A stretch of 29,659 bases of DNA from JABABD01 sp965530995 (GTDB lineage Bacteria > Bacteroidota > Bacteroidia > Flavobacteriales > Flavobacteriaceae): NCBI GenBank assembly GCA_965530995.1, contig CBESOB010000011.1, positions 1 through 29,659 on the forward strand, read 5' to 3'. Positions 23,405 through 29,659 of the stretch are shown here, one piece after another (position 1 is the first letter of the stretch; every line of letters begins with the position of its first letter). A program made the translations under genes and the position numbers. A model generated the notes under the pieces. That model saw only the letters and a program-made list of their open reading frames with translations, made no database searches and was not told the origin of the DNA.

Positions 23405-24649
23405 CTAAAGTCTATCCTTTGGGTAGCATATAAAATACTTAACTACAGGCTTGGAAAGCGCCTTAAGATTTAATTGGTCAGACATTTTTATGATGTCCTT
23501 GACCTTTCCATCTTTTGTCAATATATTAATATTACTGCTCTCTGCATGATATGCTTGATTCGATATTTGTCCCGTAAACACAAAATACCCAGCTTCAGAA
23601 CGTGAAATGTCATATTTCATGATCAACTTGTCGATTTCCTTGTTCTTCAAATCAGATTGGATCTTTTTCTTCTTGATTCTTATTTCCAATAATTCTCGGT
23701 TTATGATCATATCGCACAAATTCTTCAAGACAAAATCATCGTGAAATTGCCATTCTTTCATAGCAGATATTATATCGTAGTCATCGAGTCTAGCAAAAAG
23801 CTCCAATGTTGTATCATCAAATTCATCGATTGTGATTCTATTTTTAAGAAAAAATTTCAGTGCTGCACTCGATTTTAATTGAACGCCTTTTGATGTTAAT
23901 TCTTTAGCGCGTTTAAGTACCCGAATGAGCAATTGTTCGGCCACCAAGCTGGTTTTATGTAAATACACCTGCCAGTACATTAAACGTCTCGAGAGCAGGA
24001 ATTTTTCCACCGAATAAATGGCCTTCTCCTCGACCACCAGTTCATCATTCACCACATTCAACATGGCAATGAGTCGCTCCGAATTGATATTACCTTCAGG
24101 AACGCCTGTGTAGAAGCTATCGCGTCGTAAATAATCAGCACGATCCATATCCAATTGGCTAGAAATTAACTGGCAAAGGAATTTTCGAGGATGCTCTCCC
24201 TTGAATATTTGGATGGCTAACGTTAAATTACCGTTAAAGTTATCGTTTAGGACCTCCATGAAACGAATCGAAATTGCTTCATGATTAATATTCTCCACAA
24301 TACTATGCTCCATGGCATGTGAAAAAGGTCCGTGCCCTATATCATGCAAGAGTATCCCGACATATAAGGCGTTTTCTTCTTCTCTTGAAATTGTAACCCC
24401 CTTGAATCTAAGTACTTGAACCGCTTTTTGCATTAAATGCATGCCTCCCAATGCGTGATGGAATCTGGTGTGATGGGCTCCAGGAAACACGAGATACGAC
24501 ATTCCCATTTGCGATATTCTGCGTAGTCTTTGAAAATACTTGTGTTCGATTACATCGAATATCTCAGAATTTGGAATGGTAATAAATCCGTAAATTGGAT
24601 CGTTAAATATCTTGAGTTTGTTCTTCTTGTTCAAACGTCTATTTTTCAT
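23405..24649 (-). CDS. HD-domain metal-dependent phosphohydrolase
   Basis: A 414-residue cytoplasmic protein. The N-terminal half has HD-domain metal motifs: HHTRFHHALG with a His near 65, LHDIGHGPFSHAMEHS with the HD pair His102-Asp103, and a later Asp in DMDRADYLRRDS. IYGFITIP and the QRLRRISQMG segment near the start place it in the dNTPase-like HD group (deoxyguanosinetriphosphate triphosphohydrolase relatives), but the substrate cannot be told. The C-terminal half (from about 200) is helical and less typical. It is upstream of lpxD by 57 bases and diverges from porX with only 24 bases between starts. Its own -7 box lies 9-16 bases before the ATG, so the leader may be very short. Confidence 0.9.
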   Translation of the reverse strand: MKNRRLNKKNKLKIFNDPIYGFITIPNSEIFDVIEHKYFQRLRRISQMGMSYLVFPGAHHTRFHHALGGMHLMQKAVQVLRFKGVTISREEENALYVGILLHDIGHGPFSHAMEHSIVENINHEAISIRFMEVLNDNFNGNLTLAIQIFKGEHPRKFLCQLISSQLDMDRADYLRRDSFYTGVPEGNINSERLIAMLNVVNDELVVEEKAIYSVEKFLLSRRLMYWQVYLHKTSLVAEQLLIRVLKRAKELTSKGVQLKSSAALKFFLKNRITIDEFDDTTLELFARLDDYDIISAMKEWQFHDDFVLKNLCDMIINRELLEIRIKKKKIQSDLKNKEIDKLIMKYDISRSEAGYFVFTGQISNQAYHAESSNINILTKDGKVKDIIKMSDQLNLKALSKPVVKYFICYPKDRL

Positions 24650-24657
24650 TAATCAAA

Positions 24658-24665
24658 CAAATATA
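24658..24665 (-). promoter_or_regulatory. Putative -7 box for HD gene
   Basis: TATATTTG on the minus strand (TAnnTTTG). Placed so close to the ATG at 24649 that transcription would begin within a few bases of it, giving a leaderless or nearly leaderless message. No -33 box seen. Confidence 0.35.
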
Positions 24666-24673
24666 ACCTTTAA

Positions 24674-26227
24674 ATGAGTAACATAAATATTCTCTGGGTC
24701 GATGACGAAATCGACCTTTTAAAACCACATATTATTTTTCTTGAACAAAAAAACTACAATGTAACTACCTGTAAAAGCGGCACAGAAGCCATTGAGATCA
24801 TTGAAGACCAAAATTTCGATATTGTATTCCTAGACGAAAATATGCCTGGGCTGACCGGACTTGAAACCTTGGCGGAAATAAAAGAGAAAAAGGCAAATAT
24901 CCCAGTTGTAATGATCACTAAAAGTGAAGAAGAATACATCATGGAAGAAGCCATAGGTAGCAAGATTGCGGATTATCTAATTAAACCAGTGAATCCTAAC
25001 CAGATCTTGTTAAGCCTAAAGAAAAATTTAGATCACTCTCGTTTGATTTCTGAAAAAACAACATCAAACTACCAACAAGAATTCAGGAAAATAGCCATGG
25101 ATATGGCTATGGTAAACAGTTTTGAAGAATGGGCTGACCTTTACCAAAAGCTCGTATATTGGGAAATACAGCTTGAGGACATAGAGGATGCAGGGATGTT
25201 CGAGATCTTGGAATCCCAGAAGAATGAGGCCAATATGCAATTCGGTAAATTCATAGAAAAGAATTATGAAGACTGGTTTCAACCAAATACTGATGCGCCA
25301 ATAATGTCTCATACGCTTTTCAGGGAACGCATCGCCCCCGAATTAAGCAAAGAACAACCAACGATGTTAGTTGTGATTGATAATCTGCGTTACGACCAAT
25401 GGAAGGCCTTCGAACCCGTGGTAAATAATTACTATAAAAAAGAGAAAGAAGAAGCCTTTTACAGTATTCTACCTACCGCTACACAATATGCGCGTAATGC
25501 CATTTTCTCTGGTTTGATGCCAAGTGATATGGAGAAATTACACCCAAATTACTGGAAGAACGATACCGACGAGGGTGGTAAGAATCTTCATGAACACGAC
25601 TTCTTGAATGCTCAAATGAAACGATTGGGATTGGATCATTTAAAGCATCAATATTACAAAATTACCAACCTGAAAAATGGAAGAAAACTGGTAGATAATT
25701 TTAGGGGTTTAAAAGATAATGACCTAACCGTAGTGGTATATAATTTTGTAGATATGCTCTCTCATTCTAAGACAGAAATGGATGTTGTTAAAGAACTAGC
25801 ATCTAATGACAAGGCCTATCGTTCGCTAACAGTGAGTTGGTTCAAGAACTCTCCGCTCCTAGAAATGATCCAACAAGCACAACAGCTAGGTTTTAAATTG
25901 ATCCTGACAACGGATCATGGGACCATTAATGTGAAGAATCCTTCCAAAGTGATCGGTGATCGAGATACCAGTTTAAACCTGAGGTACAAGACTGGTAGAA
26001 GTCTTACTTACGAAAATAAAGAAGTTTACGCGGTAGAAGATCCTAAGGACGTTCATTTGCCTTCGATTACGATGAGTAGCTCGTTTATATTTGCTAAAGG
26101 CGATCTGTTTTTTGCCTACCCCAATAACTACAATCATTATGTGAGCTATTTTAGGAATACCTATCAACATGGAGGTGTTTCGCTTGAGGAAATGGTGATC
26201 CCATTTGTGGTATTGAACCCTCGATAA
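24674..26227 (+). CDS. porX: PorX: response regulator with alkaline-phosphatase-like effector
   Basis: Regulator of the type IX secretion system in Bacteroidota. The 517-residue protein joins a receiver domain (1-120) to a C-terminal PglZ/alkaline-phosphatase-superfamily domain (about 215-517). Receiver residues are complete: acidic Asp10/Asp11, phosphoacceptor Asp54 (FLDENMPG), Thr82 and Lys104. The effector domain has metal-site candidates: VIDNLRYD with Asp236, PTATQYARNAIFSG with a Thr near 268-270, NFVDMLSHSK with Asp360 and His364, TTDHGT with Asp414-His415, and a late YQHGG. In studied PorX proteins this domain binds zinc and cleaves oligonucleotides, and the partner kinase is PorY, not present here. 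Divergent from the HD gene (24 bases) and followed by tsaE. Confidence 0.95.
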   Translation: MSNINILWVDDEIDLLKPHIIFLEQKNYNVTTCKSGTEAIEIIEDQNFDIVFLDENMPGLTGLETLAEIKEKKANIPVVMITKSEEEYIMEEAIGSKIADYLIKPVNPNQILLSLKKNLDHSRLISEKTTSNYQQEFRKIAMDMAMVNSFEEWADLYQKLVYWEIQLEDIEDAGMFEILESQKNEANMQFGKFIEKNYEDWFQPNTDAPIMSHTLFRERIAPELSKEQPTMLVVIDNLRYDQWKAFEPVVNNYYKKEKEEAFYSILPTATQYARNAIFSGLMPSDMEKLHPNYWKNDTDEGGKNLHEHDFLNAQMKRLGLDHLKHQYYKITNLKNGRKLVDNFRGLKDNDLTVVVYNFVDMLSHSKTEMDVVKELASNDKAYRSLTVSWFKNSPLLEMIQQAQQLGFKLILTTDHGTINVKNPSKVIGDRDTSLNLRYKTGRSLTYENKEVYAVEDPKDVHLPSITMSSSFIFAKGDLFFAYPNNYNHYVSYFRNTYQHGGVSLEEMVIPFVVLNPR

Positions 26228-26386
26228 ACACGTGTTACTGAGTATCAGAAGTTTAGCTTAAAACCATGTAATATAATCTCTACATAACACGTAAAACATC
26301 GATGAAATACACTATTTTTTTGGATTTAACCAGAAATTTTGTTTATTATTGCAGGTACTAACCAAAGCTTATATCAAAACCTAAAC
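26228..26386. other. Gap between porX and tsaE
   Basis: About 160 bases (110 if tsaE starts at the upstream TTG). It opens with a perfect 10-base palindrome AACACGTGTT (26227-26236) touching the porX stop, and its half TAACACGT recurs at 26285-26292 as an inverted match to 26230-26237. No U run, so it is not a clear terminator. No -7 box with a full match. Confidence 0.45.
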
Positions 26387-26812
26387 GTGACTACCACCTA
26401 CAATATCAACGATTTACCGACTATTGCCGAGAAAGTTCTAGCAGAAATGCGGTCTAAAACTTTGCTCTTGTATGGTGTTATGGGAAGTGGAAAAACAACC
26501 TTGATCAAAGCATTGGTACATGCCTTGGGAGGCGAAAATGGCGCTTCTAGTCCAACATTTTCGATTGTGAATGAATATAAAGTAAAAAATGATAAAGTCT
26601 ATCATTTCGATATGTACCGGATAGAGAGCGAATCTGAAGCTTATGACCTCGGCATCGAGGACTATTTATACTCGGGTCATTACAATTTCATTGAATGGCC
26701 AGAAAAGATAACATCAGTATTACCGCAAGATGCGGATAGATTAGAATTGAATATTAACCACGATGGCTCAAGATCCCTCAAATTGAATCATGCGATGAAT
26801 TTAACCCTTTAA
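26387..26812 (+). CDS. tsaE: tRNA t6A threonylcarbamoyl-adenosine factor, TsaE-type ATPase
   Basis: ATPase needed for N6-threonylcarbamoyladenosine formation at position 37 of ANN-decoding tRNAs, acting with TsaB and TsaD. The 141-residue protein has Walker A GVMGSGKTT (about 30-38), the SSPTFSIVNEY motif, HFDMYRI, and FIEWPEK, all typical. Start choice: no ATG fits. A GTG at 26387 gives a start just before TTTYNINDLP, where family members begin. A TTG at 26339 would add 16 unconserved residues. It is in the same direction as porX with no promoter of the standard type in between. Family members in this genus group are often next to porX. Confidence 0.92.
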   Translation: MTTTYNINDLPTIAEKVLAEMRSKTLLLYGVMGSGKTTLIKALVHALGGENGASSPTFSIVNEYKVKNDKVYHFDMYRIESESEAYDLGIEDYLYSGHYNFIEWPEKITSVLPQDADRLELNINHDGSRSLKLNHAMNLTL

Positions 26813-27009
26813 AACCTATGGCGTGACGCTTTTTTAAGCAACAAGAACAAACCACATATTGACATAACTAGAACGCGAATTACGGTAAAGCCGTAGCTTT
26901 GAAACACAAGAAACCGCTACGCTTTAACATAATGTTAACATTTGCTTTCGTAAAGAATTCAGGGTATTATATAATTTAGCATCAATTAATTAATTAAATC
27001 CCTTGAATT
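26813..27009 (+). promoter_or_regulatory. Leader region of the lipoprotein gene, with palindromes
   Basis: About 197 bases after tsaE. It contains TTACGG-N5-CCGTAG (26880-26896), an imperfect stem AAG(C)CGTAGC / GCTACGCTT (to 26925), and a perfect 7-base palindrome TTAACAT-A-ATGTTAA (26924-26938). A near -7 box TAATTTAG (one mismatch, 26972-26979) precedes the ATG at 27010. These could be operator or RNA hairpins; no factor is assigned. Confidence 0.35.
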
Positions 27010-27156
27010 ATGAAAACAACAACAAAAACGTTTGTCGCACTCGCGATGGTCGGTATGTTTGCGTTTGCATCTTGCACACCAAACAGCATCAATGATGATG
27101 ACAACACACAACAAATTGACAAAACAAAAGTCAAAGTCCCTGGACAAGGCGCCTAA
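27010..27156 (+). CDS. Small acidic lipoprotein, unknown function
   Basis: A 48-codon gene that is easily missed. It has a lysine and threonine start (MKTTTKT), a hydrophobic run (8-20), and a lipobox-like FASC with Cys22, so a 27-residue mature lipoprotein is expected. After Cys22 come TPNSINDDDNTQQ and then IDKTKVKVPGQGA. The acidic DDD within the first ten residues after Cys resembles the lipoprotein export signal that directs Bacteroidota lipoproteins to the cell surface, but this is inference. The last 65 bases overlap in another frame with the start of the next gene. Its role is unknown; position after tsaE is all the context there is. Confidence 0.7.
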   Translation: MKTTTKTFVALAMVGMFAFASCTPNSINDDDNTQQIDKTKVKVPGQGA

Positions 27157-27652
27157 CGGTGCTAAATTCAGAAAAGATTTGATTCTTGGTAGTTTTATTG
27201 CAACATTATTAGCGATAACACCATTTTTGTTCAATCTTTACGAAAGTGTTCCACATGTAAAAGTTTGGGACACTTTTTTGTTTACATATGAAAGTGTTTA
27301 TTACGAAACTATGTTTGTGCTTGCATGGACATTAATGAATAAACTCATTCCTTTATTTCTGCTTTTTATATGGTTCTTTACCTGTCGTCATTGGTGGTAT
27401 CATGCTCTACTAGTTCCGGTAGCTTTATATTGTTATCAAATTTTGATCATATTCAATGATGATTTGCAGTTCATGGATACTAAGCAAATTCTTTATTTAT
27501 TGCCAGTTATGGCGATTGTAATTCCTTCAATTTATCTTATCCGCGCAAAGATGTTCAACAAATTGAATCAAAACAAAAGTCTTCAAGAACTTGAAGACGA
27601 ATTTGCTATGAGGCCAAAAGGTTTTTTGAGTAAGTTCAAGGATTATTTTTAG
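27092..27652 (+). CDS. Multi-pass membrane protein, unknown function
   Basis: A 186-residue protein (ATG at 27092; two further ATGs at 27095 and 27098, and a TTG at 27116). An N-terminal basic stretch (KLTKQKSKSLDKAPNGAKFRKD) precedes a first membrane helix (DLILGSFIATLLAITPFLF), then a second with FLLFIWFFTCRHWWYHALLV continuing into a third, and a last YLLPVMAIVIPSIYLI, so about four helices. It ends with a cytoplasm-like tail, LQELEDEFAMRPKGFLSKF. I know similar flavobacterial proteins of unknown role but no function. Its start overlaps the lipoprotein gene by up to 65 bases in the other frame. Its stop interlocks with the convergent ABC exporter's stop. Confidence 0.8.
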   Translation: MMMTTHNKLTKQKSKSLDKAPNGAKFRKDLILGSFIATLLAITPFLFNLYESVPHVKVWDTFLFTYESVYYETMFVLAWTLMNKLIPLFLLFIWFFTCRHWWYHALLVPVALYCYQILIIFNDDLQFMDTKQILYLLPVMAIVIPSIYLIRAKMFNKLNQNKSLQELEDEFAMRPKGFLSKFKDYF

Positions 27653-29659
27653 GTAATAACAGCATGAGATATAATAGGTAACTGTTGTTGCCATAGGTTA
27701 TAATAGTGTGTTTTCATACTATAAAGAAAATCATGGGTACCTTCTTCAATTACCTCTCCTTTTTCTAGAACTACTATTTTATCGGCATTGATTACTGTAC
27801 TAAGTCTATGTGCAATAATGATTATGGTTTTATTCTTGCTTCTCAACTCATCGATAGTATTTTGAATAAAGTTTTCAGATTTACTGTCTATCGATGACGT
27901 CGCTTCGTCTAGGACCAATATCTCTGGGTTTTTGTATAAGGCACGTGCTATGGCAATTCTTTGTTTCTGTCCACCTGATAACGATGCACCATTTTCACCT
28001 AAATAAGTACCAAAGCCATTGGGAAGCCCCTCGATAAATTCTAGAATACCAATAGATTTACAGATATCTATAATTTTTTCCATGTTAGGAGCAAATTCTC
28101 CGACTGCTATATTCTCAATGACATTTCCCGCAAAGAGATCTATTTTTTGAGGCACGACACTCACCACTTCTCGAAGACTAGTTGCATCTATATAGTTCAA
28201 ATCTAAGTCCCCAATACTTACTCTACCTTTTTGTAACGGGTAAATGTTCTGAAGCAAAGACATTAGTGTGGATTTACCTGATCCACTTTCGCCTACAATT
28301 GCCGTTATCTTTCCTTTTGGGATGTTTAAATTAAAGTCTTTGAACACCTCTACTCTTGTACCATACCTGAATCCGACATTCTTAAATGCGATGTCTCCTA
28401 CTTTTTCTGCAGTAAGGCTGATCTTGTTTTCCGATTCTTCTCGTTCAAGGTCCATGATTTCGAACAATCTATCGGCTGCGATCAAAGCATTTTGTATTTG
28501 TTTGTTAGCACCGATTAAACTCGCAACGGGACTTGTAAAATACCCAATTATGGCGTAAAATGACAACAATTCTCCTGCTGTTATTTTCCGTTCTATAACG
28601 AAATAAGAACCGCTCCACAATAGTATAATGGTAAAGAGTTGTGCGACAAACGAAGAACTGGTTGCAGAAAATACTGAGTTTAAAGCAGATTTATAACCTA
28701 TTTTCAATAAACTAATAAAGCGAGTTTCTGTCTTTATGTTTGCAAAGCTTTCTAAACCAAATCGCTTTATCGTGCCAACTGCATTAAGGGATTCTACTAA
28801 TTGACTCTCCAAATCTGCACTGCGCTCCATAATGGTGCGTTCTGTTTTTTTGTTTAATCTATTTGTTATAATATATATAGCCGCATAAAGAGGAATTACC
28901 AGTAACATAATCAATGCCAATTTCCAATAGTAAAAGAACATCAAACCAAATGAAAAAAATAGGATTAGGAAGTTAACCGTTAAGTTAAGGGAGACCCCGT
29001 TTATAAAGGTTCGTATCTTAACTGCATCATTAATACGAGATATTATTTCTCCAACACGCATAGTATCAAAAAATTGCTGTGGGAGTTTTAATAAGTGCTT
29101 ATAATAGCCTAGTATAAGACGTGCATCTATCTGCTGCCCAGACTTTATTAGGAACACATCTTTGAATACCCCTATTATAACCCTTAAAACCAAAAGTAAT
29201 ACCATGATGATTCCTAATAAATTGAGCAATCTGGTATTACCTCCAACCAACACAAAATCCGTAAGTTTTTGTATATAAATTGACATAGAGAAGCCTAATA
29301 AAGTATATACAACGGCACCGACTAATGCTTGGGTCAATACCATTTTATGCGGTTTTAACAAATGCCAAAAGCGTTTGTAAACCGATGTTTTTTCATTACC
29401 ACTAACAAAATCTTCTTGAGGCATTAACAGAACAAGGACACCTGTCCATTCTTTTTTAAAATTGGGATATGTTTTTTTCTGGATCTTACCTGTACCAGGG
29501 TCCATAATGGTAACATGAGTCTTGTCTATTTTGTAAATAACTACATAATGATGTAGACGTTCTTTTACAATGACATGTGCTATAGCAGGCAATGGGATTT
29601 TAAAAAGGCTTTCCAAGTCGCCACGAACGCCTTTGGCCTCAAAGCTCAGTTTTTGTGCT
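27649..29659 (-). CDS. C39-peptidase ABC exporter, bacteriocin-type (cut by window edge)
   Basis: Reading through the right edge gives 669 residues; the true start is outside. The visible end is the tail of a C39 peptidase domain: AIAHV...HHYVVIYKI with the catalytic His, and MDPG with the Asp; the catalytic Cys would be outside the window. After a linker comes a membrane domain of about six helices (residues 90-400), then the ATPase: GESGSGKST Walker A, LSGGQKQR signature, LDEATSS, and AHRLS. This is a full peptidase-containing exporter, which trims double-glycine leader peptides while exporting them. No such leader peptide was identified here. Another ABC exporter is cut at the left edge. 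Stop codon overlaps the convergent gene by 4 bases. Confidence 0.93.
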   Translation of the reverse strand, partial: AQKLSFEAKGVRGDLESLFKIPLPAIAHVIVKERLHHYVVIYKIDKTHVTIMDPGTGKIQKKTYPNFKKEWTGVLVLLMPQEDFVSGNEKTSVYKRFWHLLKPHKMVLTQALVGAVVYTLLGFSMSIYIQKLTDFVLVGGNTRLLNLLGIIMVLLLVLRVIIGVFKDVFLIKSGQQIDARLILGYYKHLLKLPQQFFDTMRVGEIISRINDAVKIRTFINGVSLNLTVNFLILFFSFGLMFFYYWKLALIMLLVIPLYAAIYIITNRLNKKTERTIMERSADLESQLVESLNAVGTIKRFGLESFANIKTETRFISLLKIGYKSALNSVFSATSSSFVAQLFTIILLWSGSYFVIERKITAGELLSFYAIIGYFTSPVASLIGANKQIQNALIAADRLFEIMDLEREESENKISLTAEKVGDIAFKNVGFRYGTRVEVFKDFNLNIPKGKITAIVGESGSGKSTLMSLLQNIYPLQKGRVSIGDLDLNYIDATSLREVVSVVPQKIDLFAGNVIENIAVGEFAPNMEKIIDICKSIGILEFIEGLPNGFGTYLGENGASLSGGQKQRIAIARALYKNPEILVLDEATSSIDSKSENFIQNTIDELRSKNKTIIIIAHRLSTVINADKIVVLEKGEVIEEGTHDFLYSMKTHYYNLWQQQLPIISHAVIT

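Noticed and set aside
26227..26292. Palindrome and inverted 8-base repeat after porX, considered as terminator
   Set aside because: The arms are 47 bases apart and no U run follows, so termination is not supported.
1..29659. CRISPR array, tRNA, rRNA, insertion sequence, phage or defence genes
   Set aside because: I looked for repeated spacers, cloverleaf-like stretches, transposase motifs and restriction or toxin signatures and saw none.

Overview
The window looks like a chromosomal segment of an AT-rich Bacteroidota genome, most probably order Flavobacteriales. Supporting signs are an lpxC-fabZ fusion gene, a PorX-type response regulator (type IX secretion) divergent from a lipid A gene block, two lpxD-type acyltransferase genes, few visible Shine-Dalgarno sequences, and repeated TAnnTTTG elements (the Bacteroidota -7 promoter box) just ahead of gene starts. 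I see no rRNA, tRNA, CRISPR array, insertion sequence or phage gene. Both edges cut a gene, and both cut genes are ABC exporters.

Layout. 1-2610: ABC exporter (cut), DEAD-box RNA helicase, cold-shock-domain protein with its terminator, then a heavily decayed aquaporin pseudogene. 2991-6331: a conserved unknown protein, a DUF2461/TIGR02453 protein, CorA, a divergent TruA-like pseudouridine synthase and a small conserved protein. 6487-7954: an envelope pair made of a membrane-anchored protein with two OmpA-like domains (the first degenerate) and a membrane-anchored helix-hairpin-helix protein. 8291-13813: a cell-surface glycan type cluster with an exported VOC-fold protein, a FemAB/GNAT-like acyltransferase, a PglC/WcaJ-type initiating sugar-phosphate transferase, an FAD/NAD(P)-binding oxidoreductase and a GT4 glycosyltransferase. 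13923-17547: prohibitin-like SPFH protein, VWA membrane protein and FabG. 17655-24649: sucD, lpxD paralog, efp, lpxA, lpxC-fabZ, lpxD and an HD-domain hydrolase, all on the minus strand. 24674-27652: porX, tsaE, a 48-residue lipoprotein and a multi-pass membrane protein whose start overlaps the lipoprotein gene in another frame. 27649-29659: a C39-peptidase ABC exporter (cut) converging on that membrane gene.

How the genes fit together. The minus-strand block from 24649 to 18618 supplies early lipid A enzymes (LpxA, LpxC, LpxD), and its FabZ domain supplies fatty acid elongation. EF-P and SucD share the same transcription direction. PorX, encoded divergently, regulates the type IX secretion system, whose cargo in studied species is attached to A-type LPS; the adjacency is therefore suggestive but not proof of co-regulation. 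The 8.3-13.8 kb cluster could build or decorate a surface glycan. Most of the window is housekeeping and conserved. The less explained parts are the dual-OmpA/HhH pair, the overlapping lipoprotein and membrane gene after tsaE, the divergent TruA, the FAD enzyme inside the glycan cluster, and the aquaporin relic. I did not find clear evidence of a wholly new defence or mobile system.
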